From Nipponacmea schrenckii (lineage: Eukaryota > Mollusca > Gastropoda > Lottiidae), in NCBI GenBank assembly GCA_030562195.1, contig JAUJPP010000005.1, positions 17,967,106-18,031,105 on the forward strand: a DNA stretch of 64,000 nucleotides, in the 5' to 3' direction. The notes under the pieces are model-generated. The model was not told the origin of the DNA and did not search any database. It was given only the letters and a program-made list of their open reading frames with translations. A program made the position numbers and the translations under genes. Of the stretch, positions 31,301 to 41,896 are shown piece by piece. The stretch's first letter is position 1. The number at the start of each line of letters is the position of its first letter.

Positions 31301-32085
31301 TAGAATCTCGGTTAATGCAGAGTTTAAAGATAAAATCTATGAAAAACACCAAACTAGAACCAGATTATTAATTGTATTAAACAAGTAATCAAGTTAAAAT
31401 TGTCAATCAGGCTAATTTCAATGAAAAATTATCCGATCATCACAAAAATCGATAGAGATTATCTCCATAATGTCATTGACCAACAAAATATATCCAAAAG
31501 AATCTGTAAAGAATCATAGAATGGAAAGAGAACACAAGCCAAATGTGAAAGCATGGAATAACAGGGTGATTACAATATACGCCTTTAATATTCAAACTAT
31601 GATGCTTTGACAGGATTAGAAACAAGGCTTTACATGTTAAAACTTCTATCAAAATAAACCATTATTCTTGCAAGATTTTTATATGTTCTTCCCCAGAGAG
31701 TCCAAAACCAATATACAGTGTAAAAAAAATGACTGTTACATTAATTATGTCAAATTACATCTTGCATAAGCTTACTTAAATAACTAAAACTGCAAAATCG
31801 GTGGGCATATCAAAAGTGAGATTTGCCCCTCTGGTTCTTCCATAATATTTAGCACTGGAATCTAGTAGGACTGCCATTTAAGTGTACTTTAGGGATCATG
31901 AAGGTTTCAGCTCACAAAGGATTTTAAAACTGTCAATATTAAAATAAAATCTTTCTATCATTGATTATGCAAGTCGGATCATATGCATGCATAACACTGG
32001 TGGAATTTTGATTTCAGTCCAGATTATTGTCAAAACTTTCTCGATCACAATAATTTCTGTAAGAGATAAGATTTACCAACCATTC
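31301..32085. other. No recognisable gene
   Basis: AT-rich, with no convincing open frame or repeat; probably the rest of the right side of the preceding element plus unique DNA. Confidence 0.4.
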
Positions 32086-32585
32086 NNNNNNNNNNNNNNN
32101 NNNNNNNNNNNNNNNNNNNNNNNNNNNNNNNNNNNNNNNNNNNNNNNNNNNNNNNNNNNNNNNNNNNNNNNNNNNNNNNNNNNNNNNNNNNNNNNNNNNN
32201 NNNNNNNNNNNNNNNNNNNNNNNNNNNNNNNNNNNNNNNNNNNNNNNNNNNNNNNNNNNNNNNNNNNNNNNNNNNNNNNNNNNNNNNNNNNNNNNNNNNN
32301 NNNNNNNNNNNNNNNNNNNNNNNNNNNNNNNNNNNNNNNNNNNNNNNNNNNNNNNNNNNNNNNNNNNNNNNNNNNNNNNNNNNNNNNNNNNNNNNNNNNN
32401 NNNNNNNNNNNNNNNNNNNNNNNNNNNNNNNNNNNNNNNNNNNNNNNNNNNNNNNNNNNNNNNNNNNNNNNNNNNNNNNNNNNNNNNNNNNNNNNNNNNN
32501 NNNNNNNNNNNNNNNNNNNNNNNNNNNNNNNNNNNNNNNNNNNNNNNNNNNNNNNNNNNNNNNNNNNNNNNNNNNNNNNNNNNNN
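32086..32585. other. Assembly gap (500 N)
   Basis: Exactly 500 N, the usual placeholder for a gap of unknown size. Open frames computed across it are artefacts. Confidence 0.99.
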
Positions 32586-32974
32586 GTCATTCTGTTCTGT
32601 CATGTATTAAGTTTTCCTAGGGAAATATGCAGCTTAATTGTTCCTAATAATTGGTTTATAATCCTGACAAACTTGATTTCAATAGAAGATTAAATTATCA
32701 TGGAATGTGCTGATTGATCAATTATTAATCACCTAAAACAATACAATTGCAGAGTTTCACAGGCACTTGGTCAATTAATAAGTGTGAAATCTGCAGTAAA
32801 TAACACTGACTGAAGTAAAATGGATAATGTCAGTTAGGTGTTAGAACACCTGAGCCAAATTCAAGCTACTATATATTCTTCAATCATTTTCTACTTGATA
32901 CCAAGTACTACAATGTCTGCTGCAGTTTTTTCCCATTTCAACATACCTCCTGGTGCTACAGGAAATGTTAAAGC

Positions 32975-33140
32975 CTAAAGTAATCTATAATCGTAACCAA
33001 TTACATTCAAAGTAATCTGTAATTTAATCAATTACATTTGAAAATATGTGTAATTGTAATTGTAATTGTAATCTAAAAATTGAAAGTAATCTGTAATCGT
33101 AATCGATTACATTGAATGTAATTGGCCCCATCTCTGACAA
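32975..33140. repeat. hAT-like non-autonomous repeat, right end
   Basis: Low-complexity TAATCTGTAATCGTAATCGA and TGTAATTGTAATTGTAAT sequence ending in GGCCCCATCTCTG. Reversed, this is CAGAGATGGGGCC, which fits the CAGNGNTGGG-type hAT terminus. I see no matching left end. Confidence 0.4.
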
Positions 33141-34370
33141 GGATTTGGTCTCCTGCACAATCCACCTTTGTTATCTAACACACCTAATTCCAGGATTATG
33201 CATTTTTTGGAACAATTTTCCCCGTAGATCTAAAAAATAATAGTTTTTAATCTCTGGATTTCTTTAAAATCAAGTTTGTTTACAAATCAGAAGGAAAAGA
33301 TAGATATTGCCGTCGGTAGGCAACCAGTAAAGTAGAATTGTAGACATTTACCTGTATGTAATCTCTCTGTTCTTTTACAATTGACCTTGAGACCGGTATG
33401 AAGGTCAGTCACTTATTTTTTAACCTCCAACACGACAAGTCAGCGGCCAAATATGGAAGCACTGACGCTCAATTAATATATTCAGTTACCAGAACCTTGA
33501 ACAATTTTAGTAATTCTGCGTAACTTCTGAACAAAAACCATTTATTGATACCTTATGCAAACTTAGGTTAAAAAAAAAAGAAAAAGAAAATCCGCTGAAA
33601 AATTATAGGTAGGCCTACAGTTTCTGGAATAGGCTTTAAAAACTTTTCTTCGCGGAAATGAAATCCATTGTAACCATTAGGTACATAATGTCCTTTAAGA
33701 GCTTAGAATCCAAACAAAAGGCCAAAATCTTGAGTAGTTCTGAAATAATCGTCCTTTCATTTTTAGTTTTTACGCATGCTTGTCAGATTTTAATTAAGGT
33801 TTCAAACATAATCTCGACATTTAAAGCAAAATTATTCCCAAAATATTCCAGATTCTGCCCCTTTTATAAATATCTAATAAAAACTCTTAAAGTTTGTGTT
33901 TAAGAAAAGGTAATCAAGACTCATTCATTTTATAAACTACAATTATTTACCTTGATTTTAGCAGGAATATTTTATAGAATTCAAAGCATATCCATGTGGT
34001 CCACTCTCCTTGAGCTTTACAGCCTGAATGCAAAATGCGCCAATCACCCTTGGTACATGTAAAGATGATGAAATGCTTAAGTCGACATACTTCAAATCTT
34101 GTGAACATGTCGATATGCTGAAGTCGACATACTTCAGATATTATAGACATAAGAATCATATCGACATAAGTGAGACTGGCGAATAAAAAATATTTTTTTT
34201 TGCAATAGGAAATGAGTCGACCTTTCTATCGCGACATATTTTTTACGACACCATTGAGAAAAATTATAGATAGATATATCGAATTCTTTCTGTCGACTTA
34301 TTGTGATTTTTATCGGGCAAGTGGAGACACAAATAAGCTTCCATAGGCTTCCATATGTAGATACTACATA
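33141..34370. other. No recognisable gene
   Basis: AT-rich sequence with short random frames. GTCGACATACTTCA occurs twice (34081 and 34123) as a minor local duplication. Nothing else supported. Confidence 0.4.
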
Positions 34371-34377
34371 AAAAAAA

Positions 34378-34612
34378 ATGGCTGACAGTGACAACATACA
34401 AATCGAAAATGCCCCTGCGAAATAGAAGTCTAAAGTTAGGAAAAACTTTGGGTTTCTCAAAGGGGATTCAAACAAGGCAGTCTATAAGCGTTGTAAAACA
34501 ATTTTGAAATATTCAGGAAACACAACTAATTTATATACTCACATGAAAAGACACCATTCGAATGATGAACTTTTAGATGAAAACGAAAGTAGCAATAGCA
34601 GCGGAAGTAAGC
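34378..34612 (+). pseudogene. hAT transposase N-terminus, BED zinc finger remnant
   Basis: From ATG 34378 the frame reads MADSDNIQIENAPAK, a stop, then RKNFGFLKGDSNKAVYKRCK and TILKYSGNTTNLYTHMKRHH. This is a BED-type finger of ZBED/hAT transposases: aromatic W/F region, one cysteine and the final H-X3-4-H kept. The first zinc cysteine is replaced by tyrosine. The stop, the missing cysteine and the lack of a downstream catalytic domain show it is dead. It adjoins a hAT terminus at 34620-34716. Confidence 0.65.
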
Positions 34613-34619
34613 GTTACTT

Positions 34620-34716
34620 TTATCTATTACCCCATATCGTGATACGTATCGTATCGTGACCCTTGTATCGCAATACGTATCGTATCGTGGCATTACTGGC
34701 AATACCCAGCACTAGT
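34620..34716. repeat. hAT-like terminal segment (ATACGTATCGTATCGTG repeats)
   Basis: CGTATCGTATCGTG is duplicated, ending in GGCAATACCCAGCACTAG. Reversed it begins TAGTGCTGGGTATTGCC, a hAT-type terminus. A second copy in the other orientation lies at 59604-59685. Confidence 0.6.
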
Positions 34717-34726
34717 TTTAATTTAC

Positions 34727-35045
34727 CTGTTGCTAGGAATCGTAGGGTGACTGCCAGGCGCTCTTTTACTGGAATGGATTGTCTCATTTGTGTATCCTGT
34801 TTTCCAATTCTTGGTCCGACCAGCAATGTCAACTCTTCAAAATCCACTGCTGACATTCGAATGAAATTTCGGAATTGGCTGTGGTCTTCCAGTCTCAACT
34901 CGTTCATCAAGGAACGAAAGGCTCCCAAGGACTCTCTTCGTTCAATCCAGGCCCTAACCCAGACCTTGTGCACTCTTTTTTTCTTTTTCATCTTTCCATT
35001 GATTATAAATATAGCCGCAGCCATTCGTTTTTTCTTGGACAACAT
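34727..35045 (-). pseudogene. PIF/Harbinger transposase, N-terminal exon only
   Basis: ATG at 35045 (MLSKKKRMAAAIF). The frame shows the HARBI1-type N-terminus: VHKVWVRAWIERRESLGAF, LMNELRLEDHSQFRNFIRM, FEELTLLVGPRIGKQDT, then RLAVTLRFLATG. A splice-donor-like AACAG/GTAAAT follows at 34727/34726, just before a hAT terminus. The DDE catalytic exon is not found on the minus strand to the left, so this is a fragment. It normally encodes a helix-turn-helix DNA-binding region of a cut-and-paste transposase. Domesticated single-exon relatives exist, but the missing catalytic half argues for a relic. Confidence 0.75.
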
Positions 35046-36390
35046 TTTCCAATTGTAAATCAAACACGCAATATGTCAGGCAACTCGCACGCCCTTCCCA
35101 CGAGCAGCTCGCAAATGTAATTGACTCTCAGGTGAAAGGACACTTGAAAGTTTCTCGCGATAGTTGATAGCATCAACTCTCTGATAGTAACTCGCAATAA
35201 AATTTACTCTCAATCGCTCTCAAATGGAAGGAGCACTAAAAGTTCTCTCGAGAGTAACTCGCGAAGACTTGCAGAAAAAACTGTCAAGTGGAAGCCCGCC
35301 TTCTTCACAATCTATGTATGAGTAGTATTCAGAATCTTTTAAAAAAAAATTAAACATAATCTCTATATACATAAGAAATCTTTGGAATCTGTCATCATAA
35401 TTTATGTATACGTAAGTATTCAGAATCTCTGTATGCATAAATAATAAGAATCTCTACATACATAAGTAATCTTCAAAATCTGTTTATGGTATGCGAAAGG
35501 AATCAAAATCTCTGCATAGATCAATAAACAGAGGTAAGGAAGGTATATCAGACTTCTACTGAGCTGGGCTGTTGATTTAGTCATATACTAGTACGTTGGT
35601 CATGACCAGTTGCAAATAGGTTCCACCAAACATCAAGGATAGGTCAGTAACGTATAAAAAAATAATAATAATTTGAGAATGGCAATGTTGAACATGCGAG
35701 TTGATGTTGATGAGACATTTAGTGATGTAGATGATTAAATAACAGAACAGACAAAACAATAAAACTTCTAGGGGTGACATCACAAGACAAACAAACATAT
35801 AGATGATAATGTTTACATGGTAGTCGCCACACTATCAATTCCATTTTCAGATTGGTCTACTATCTCTACTGGTTGTACATTAACAGTTGACATTTATGTA
35901 CAGTGAACATAATCTTATGTTAACAAACTGGCTGAGAGTAAATGAGAGAATCGAGTTTAAAGTTCTATTGCTCACCTACAATAAATTAGCACTTTCTTAT
36001 TTAGGCATTTTTAGCTGTAGAATGGTCGATGGCGGCAGGAGGTATAATTTGATTGCCATGCTGGATATTTAGACCGGGAGGTACGACTGATTGTAATTGG
36101 TCTAAACTTCTGTTTAAATCACATATCTGAGGAGTAAAACAGTAATATATCCTTCTTCACTTTATTTGATTTAAACCGCACTATACGTCATTATTTTACT
36201 AGATATAGTACAGTAAGCTTCTTTCTTTTATTTAAATAGATCAGTAAGGTTTAATCACTTCTTGCACTTCATTTTATCATTATAAAAGGCACAATTTAAA
36301 CAAAACTTGGTATTATTGTTCAATTTATAAATTTGAAAAGATTTGTTGATCATTTCATACTGGTGAATGGAACTTCCAAATATTGTGTGG
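35046..36390. other. No gene recognised; local degenerate repeats
   Basis: 35080-35300 has several CTCGCGA/ACTCGC motifs, ending in GTCAAGTGGAAGCCCGCC, possibly the outer end of the Harbinger element. 35340-35515 is a loose repeat of AATCTCT(A/G)(T/C)ATACATAA. The rest shows nothing. Confidence 0.4.
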
Positions 36391-36391
36391 A

Positions 36392-36700
36392 AGCTGAGGT
36401 GGCTCAGTGAGTTTGCTTGTTCGCTAACCTGAAGGTCCAGGGTTCAATCCCAGCAAAGGTCAAGATGAACTTTCAGATTTTGCACCCTGGTTTCCCCTTT
36501 GTCAGTGATGCAGGTCGAAGGGACTGACATGGAAAAAGCGGCTAGTTGTTGGGATAGGACCATAAACCGAGGCCCTGTGTGTGCTACAAGCTGTTCACGT
36601 TAAAGATCCCTCGACAGTTGGAAATCACAAAAAGAGTTGACTTAATGCTGCTGTAATGGCAAAATGTTCCTTCAAGGCGTAAACTTCATGAGTATATTAG
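36392..36700 (+). repeat. tRNA-derived SINE
   Basis: A box A-like TGGCTCAGTGAG (36400-36411) and a box B-like GGTTCAATCC (36441-36450) sit at tRNA-like spacing, the internal RNA polymerase III promoter of a SINE. The non-tRNA body includes ACCGAGGCCCTGTGTGTGC and GTTAAAGATCCCTCGACAG. It is not a functional tRNA gene: the cloverleaf does not close and the body continues for 250 bp. Confidence 0.8.
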
Positions 36701-36887
36701 GTGCAGAAGAGTGATATGAGAAACTCTATTTATTTTATTTCCAAATATTCTCTGGACGAATATTAACTTGGTTGGCATTTATTCTGTAAGACCCCAAAAA
36801 TATATAAAATAATATTAAGCTTTTTTATATTCATCAGTATAATTTTGATGAATATTTATGTATTATATCCATTGTGTACTTTGACAG

Positions 36888-37219
36888 AAATAAGATCAAA
36901 AAAACCGGATAAAACCACTTCACGACCACCTCAAACAGCACCAGAAATACCTGCGAAGGAAAACAAACCTTCTGCCTTTGCTGTTGGAAGAACTGTACCC
37001 AGACGTCATGCAATGAAAGCAGCTAATCCATCACCAACTGGTACTGTGACATGTCATGACAAACGATCCACACCAGATGGAACAGTTATAACACCATTAC
37101 ATAAAACATTTGTTCCTGCTAACCTAGCTGGCTATCGTCGTCAACCTGTCCAAGCTATTCCATTTCAATCACAGAATGTGAGATTTAAAGTAGGTCGTGA
37201 AGAAATGGTGATACCTTAA
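36888..37219 (+). CDS. 3' terminal exon of an unrecognised gene
   Basis: An acceptor (TACTTTGACAG) ends at 36887, and a 332-bp open exon runs to TAA 37217-37219, giving about 109 residues. The protein is basic and rich in Pro, Thr and Ser (KPDKTTSRPPQTAPEIPAKE, AVGRTVPRRHAMKAANPSP, GTVTCHDKRSTPDGTVITPL), with a more conserved-looking end (FVPANLAGYRRQPVQAIPF, NVRFKVGREEMVIP). It looks like the disordered tail of a nuclear or spindle-type protein, but I do not recognise the family. Codon use and a sustained frame support a real host exon. Upstream exons are not identified; the ISL2EU transposon starts 96 bp past the stop. Confidence 0.6.
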
Positions 37220-37315
37220 GTGTAATTTTGAAGTTTTAACAATTGAATGTAAATAATTTATTTTAGATAGAACTTTTTCTGACTACTCCTATCTATGAGT
37301 TATAGACTGGGCCAT

Positions 37316-37372
37316 TCAATGGGGTTCACCGCCGCGCGAATCCGCTAGGTGGCATAAGTGTACTATCAGTTA
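37316..37372 (+). repeat. Left terminal inverted repeat of the ISL2EU element
   Basis: Begins TCAATGGGGTTCACCG and continues through CTAGGTGGCATAAGTGTACT to ATCAGT. It matches the reverse complement of 44650-44708 with small indels. Confidence 0.82.
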
Positions 37373-37386
37373 CCACAGACGCTAAA

Positions 37387-39880
37387 ATGGCGGCGTGTTA
37401 TGAAACTTTCACTGTGCAGATGTTGAAGAGAGAGCTTATAAGAAGAAATGCAACTACATCTGGAAGAAAAACAGATCTTGTCGAAAGGTAATTATGTCAT
37501 TTGATACAGAGAAAAACAGAAACAAGGCTGTTAATAGTTGTTAATAGGATTTGTAGTGTCGATTGAGCCAGTAAAAGAAGAGTACCTGGTAGGCCCCAAT
37601 TATACGGTAGATCTTATTATTAATATATTGTAGGCTTAGTAGTAGCCTAGTACTAGTAGGCCTAATCCTTTACTTTCAGTCCTCTCTTTCTTCTAATCTT
37701 AATCTAAGCAGATATTAATTTTTCTGTGTCGTAGGCCTATGTTAGAATAAATAACTGTTTATAACACACAAAATAGTCTCCATTTTTTAGTTATTATTAT
37801 GTTGATCAAGTTGTATTTTCTTATTGCTATAATTTAATTTTTTAGACTAAAAGCATATGATCGAAATGATGATTTTCGTGGGCCAATTATAGTTCTTCCT
37901 GAACCACTAGATGAAGTATGGCCAACTACTGGATTTAGTCAACTTCTCCCTCAACATCAAAGCACTCTACCACCTATTTCCAAGGAGTTGACTGAGGGAT
38001 ACTTTGTATACCGTATGGCTGGAGACAATCAGTCAGTCAATGATTTGATAGCCACGGAAAAGGGGGCAAGGATGTTTTCAGCCAACAGAGTTCTCGCTTG
38101 CAGCTTTTGTATAAAGGGATCATCAACATACTTTAGTGGCATTATTGGTGCTTCAATGAAGGTAGACCCTATCTTTTTTATGAGCTCATTTAATTTACTT
38201 TAAATAGCCAAACAATCTTTGAAAAATTACGGAAAAACTAGTTTATGTCATTGTGACTGATTGTGCTTCAGACCTTAAAATATCTTGGTCTAAATAAAGT
38301 GTAAATAATCAAAAACTTGCATCCTTTTTTAACCGAAAATCTTTTCTTTTGTTTTGTTAATCACTGATTTATAATTACAGGTCAGCTATAATTTTAAATT
38401 GAAGGTAGACTCAACTGGTGCTCCTGTTATTTCACATTGTGAGTGTCCTGCAGGGAGGGGCCCCCATGCTACCTGTAAGCATATTGCAGCAGTTCTTTTG
38501 ATGGTGGAGCACTTAATCACTACAGGCACTCTTCGTATTGAGAAGAGCTGTACAGAAAACCTTCAAACCTTCCACAGGCCTAAATCTGTATACAAAGGTA
38601 AGCATTTAGTGCTTTTATAAGATCATCAACTATTTAGTTTTAAAGGTGAAATGCTAATCTATAGGCTATTCTTTTATTTCCACTTCAATAAATATTGAAA
38701 AAAAAGGTATTTTAATAATTTGTGTAATGAACTTACTAGTTTCTCTGGTGAGATTTGAATATATCCCTGTCCAATATTTGTTTTATAACTGACTTTAATT
38801 TTTTTTTTGCAGGTTCTCCAGTCCAGGTTGAGTCTTTGCCTTTGAAGCGGAAATGTTCTGACAAGATGTTGGAAGATCCACGTCCTCTAAAGTATAGAAA
38901 CATGGCTAGCTATAATGACCATGTCCGAAACATGATGGTAAATTATTGCTCATCGTCATCTCATGACATAGCTCTTCGCTATCTTCATCCAAAGGCAGAT
39001 CTTCAGACTGCAGTATTAGATCATGACTACATGGAGAAGCCCTTTACTGAGTACTGGGTTGATAGGGCAGTACAGGTAAAGATAATATATTGAAAATTTA
39101 TTTTCTGAGCTCCATTATGAAACTACTGTGGCCTGCTAATAGATAAAATACTTTCTCCATAGTTTATGATGTATATTTTATGTAATTGTAATTTTGTACT
39201 AACACTTACTTGATATTCATGGTCTATATTTTTCAGGTAACAGAAGATGAAGCCATTAATATAGAAAAGAATACTAGAGAACAAAGAAAAAATCAACTTT
39301 GGCATAAGGAGAGAAAGTGGCGACTTACAGCATCAAGGTTTGGGGAAATAACTAAAATAACATCTAGATGTAACAAAAGTAAACTTTGTCATTCGCTTTT
39401 GCATGGACAAACATCTACAAGACCTATTATACATGGTATACAATATGAAAAAAAGGCTATTGCAAAGTCGAAAAATTATATAATATTAAGACTAACAAAG
39501 CTGGACTTTTTGTTGATAAAGATATTCCTTTCTTAGGCGCAACTCCAGATGCCATAATCGATCATAATTACTTGGTAGAAGTTAAATGCCCTTTTGCAGG
39601 CCGTAATGATATGATCCAACCAGGTAGAAAATTTCCATATCTTTCCTATGATTTAACAGGAAATATTTGTTTAGATCAAAAAAGTAATTATTATCATCAG
39701 ATTCAGGGACAATTGTATATATCTAAACGGAAAAGTTGTTATTTTGTTGTTTATACTTTTTGTGATATGTTTGTTGAAAGGATTCACTTGGACCATGACT
39801 ATTTTAAATTTTCAATGCTCCCAAAACTAGAACTTTTTTACCAAGAACACCTGAAACCATATATTGCATCAGTTTTGTAA
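37387..39880 (+). pseudogene. SAP-SWIM-YqaJ nuclease gene of ISL2EU (5 exons, one frameshift)
   Basis: Exons 37387-37487, 37846-38161, 38381-38597, 38813-39075 and 39237-39880 have GT..AG borders and matching phases. Exon 1 gives a SAP-like DNA-binding motif (VQMLKRELIRRNATTSGRKT). Exon 3 gives a SWIM zinc finger, CECPAGRGPHATCKH. Exon 5 carries a YqaJ/lambda-exonuclease-type PD-(D/E)xK nuclease: WRLTASRFGEI, then LGATPDAIID (catalytic D), VEVKCPFAG (E-x-K) and YYHQIQGQLYI. A one-base shift in an AT run at about 39475-39490 separates the first motif from the rest. The enzyme would degrade or process DNA ends during transposition. Single-domain YqaJ proteins are common in phages; the SAP and SWIM fusion is typical of the eukaryotic transposon form. 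The start is the first ATG, 71 bp inside the terminus. Confidence 0.82.
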
Positions 39881-40365
39881 AATCTGGCTTCTGTCTTGTT
39901 TCAAAGATCATATTGTCTTCAGTTTTTTAGCTTTCAGTGTTGAGCTTCATATTCATGTGCGACTTTTTCATAAAAAACAATGCAATTGTGTACAAGTATT
40001 TTACTACATGTGTATACAACAACTAAAAACTGTGAATAAGTTTGTTTATGATTAACTAAATATATTTTGCTTTTGAATAATCAGAAAATTAACAATTAAA
40101 AATATGAAAAATGTTCTTTTACCTGAGATTATTAGTAGAGAATACATTACACAGGTTTTCTTTATTGACATTTTCTAAAAATGCATGTACATAATTAACA
40201 ATTAAAAATATGAATGAATTTTTGTTTATATGTTGCGGACAATAATTACATTGTAATAGTCTGACATTTTATTGAATGATTGTGCATGATAATATAAATG
40301 TTCGTAATAAATATATGAAAAAAACATTTGTTTATTTTGCTTAGGACTTTCTTTTATAAGACAAA

Positions 40366-41352
40366 TCAAGCAGACTCATTTACAATTGAATTTCTGAAAT
40401 TTGAAATTGCAAAGCAGACATAGACAATTCTAGACCCAAGAATTAATTTGCTGGGGGGAAGATCTACCTTTAAAATTTTGAAAGTTTTGCTCAGACCAAT
40501 TATTCGCTCTATATGAATCCTTTTAGATGCAATTCTGCGATCTTTAACAACCTCATGAGGCTCTAGTTGAGATTTACCTTTTAGTGTTGTGGGTGTATTT
40601 ACATATACATTTTGAGCAGCAAAAAGATCTTGGACCATAATGCCTCTATCTGCCATAATACTGTCTCCCTTTTCAAACATGCCTGGAGAAGGGTCAAGCA
40701 ATGAAGAATTTTCAATAATCTGTCGATCACTTGAGGAGCCCCCATATGAATCACTAATAAAAGAAACGGCACCTCTAGGTGTACACCCAATCATAGTCTT
40801 AATGGTATTGCGGTGCTTGTAACTAGACCATGTTACACTCTGCGCATCTAAATGAGATGGCTTTTGGATAGGCGTTTCAGTGGCATCTAAAATTACCCTA
40901 GTTGACGAAAATTTTTTACCAAAATCATCAGGCATATGTTGATCAACAGTTGCTCGTGATGGCCATATTTTCATTTCTTTCAGTTGATAATAGCAAAAAT
41001 TAATCCAAGTTATAATTATTTGTGACACAGTTGACTCAGATATATTGAAAAGCAAACTTAATTCTATATCTTCCTTGGCCTGACGCAACTTCATCAAAGT
41101 TAAAAATAGTTGGTCTTGAAGCGTCAAAGATACACACTGATAATTCAATTCATAAGCAGCTGGACCAAGTGTATGAAAAAAATACATGAAATGATCATAG
41201 TTTTGAAAACCAGTATAATAGTGGACAGCCTTTGAGTTATTTATAAACATTTCAATACCATATCTACCAGAAAGGTTACACTGAATATGTTCATCCTGAA
41301 ATAAAGTATCAGTAAAATCTTTGTCACGTGGGGATTCATTAGTTTCTTTCAC
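40366..41352 (-). CDS. ISL2EU transposase, DDE catalytic exon
   Basis: The final exon of the minus-strand transposase, open for 328 residues to a stop at 40366-40368. An acceptor TTTTGTAG precedes 41352; the first codon is GTG, so this is an internal exon start, not an initiation site. LSLLFNISESTVSQIIITW is the helix-turn-helix (HTH_Tnp_4 type). The DDE_Tnp_4 core shows ILDATETPIQKPSHLD (first D), FISDSYGGSSSDRQI (second D), IMADRGIMVQDLF and ERIIGLSKTFKIL (final E). All acidic catalytic residues are present. The upstream THAP exon is at 44540-44424 plus 41896-41815, split by a LINE. It converges on the YqaJ gene, 485 bp apart. Confidence 0.9.
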   Translation of the reverse strand: MKETNESPRDKDFTDTLFQDEHIQCNLSGRYGIEMFINNSKAVHYYTGFQNYDHFMYFFHTLGPAAYELNYQCVSLTLQDQLFLTLMKLRQAKEDIELSLLFNISESTVSQIIITWINFCYYQLKEMKIWPSRATVDQHMPDDFGKKFSSTRVILDATETPIQKPSHLDAQSVTWSSYKHRNTIKTMIGCTPRGAVSFISDSYGGSSSDRQIIENSSLLDPSPGMFEKGDSIMADRGIMVQDLFAAQNVYVNTPTTLKGKSQLEPHEVVKDRRIASKRIHIERIIGLSKTFKILKVDLPPSKLILGSRIVYVCFAISNFRNSIVNESA

Positions 41353-41627
41353 CTACAAAAGAGTAAAGTGTTCAAGATTATTTTTGTTGAATAAATAAAA
41401 CCTTAATCCATAGGAAGAGAAATATATTTAATTTTTAATAAAGATGCAGTTTAACATTGAATTAACTGACTTTTGAAATTCTTGAAATTTTCATTTTTTG
41501 AATGATTAATTCCTTGAAAAGAGTAGCCTACCATTCTTTGAATTCTTAACAAAATTTAAGGCATAATTAAGGTAAATTCCATAAATATGTTAACAATAAA
41601 ATGAAAAACTAATAAGATGTATGTTAC

Positions 41628-41666
41628 CTTAACCATCTTTTTCTCTTCTGTTCTGGGAAAGAGCTA
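41628..41666 (-). CDS. Possible small middle exon of the ISL2EU transposase
   Basis: After a pyrimidine-rich tract ending TTTCTCTAG a short segment reads CTCTTTCCCAGAACAGAAG and ends before a donor-like GGTTAAGGTAACA. Phases with the flanking exons do not settle which AG/GT pair is used, and direct THAP-to-DDE splicing is also possible. Confidence 0.3.
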
Positions 41667-41814
41667 CTAGAGAAATAAACAAACAAACAAACAATAAAGG
41701 AAAAAAAATTAACATTTGAATAGGTTTAAAAACAAAGCATAGCATCATAGAAGGCAACTTCAAATAACGTTTAACGAAATGATGTACTCAAATGTAGTTA
41801 AATCATTTTCTAAC

Positions 41815-41896
41815 CTAATAATGTAGTGGTGTAGTCTTCATCTTTGAAGTGAGCCCGACACACAACATCGCTTTTCGATGGCCGCCATAGTTGTCT
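41815..41896 (-). pseudogene. ISL2EU THAP exon, second half
   Basis: Encodes RQLWRPSKSDVVCRAHFKDE and ends at a donor (TTAG/GTTAGA). It contains the invariant W, P and the C..H pair (VVCRAHF) of the THAP zinc finger. It continues exactly from the codon where the first half stops at 44424; the LINE at 41897-44423 separates the two. Confidence 0.85.

Noticed and set aside
31987..32610. Long frames made of unknown residues
   Set aside because: They span the 500-N gap.
36392..36470. A tRNA gene
   Set aside because: Box A and box B are present, but the cloverleaf does not close and a 250-bp SINE body follows.
41878..41896. ATG at 41878 as the LINE ORF2 start
   Set aside because: These bases are the antisense of the THAP exon; the LINE begins at about 41897 and is 5'-truncated.
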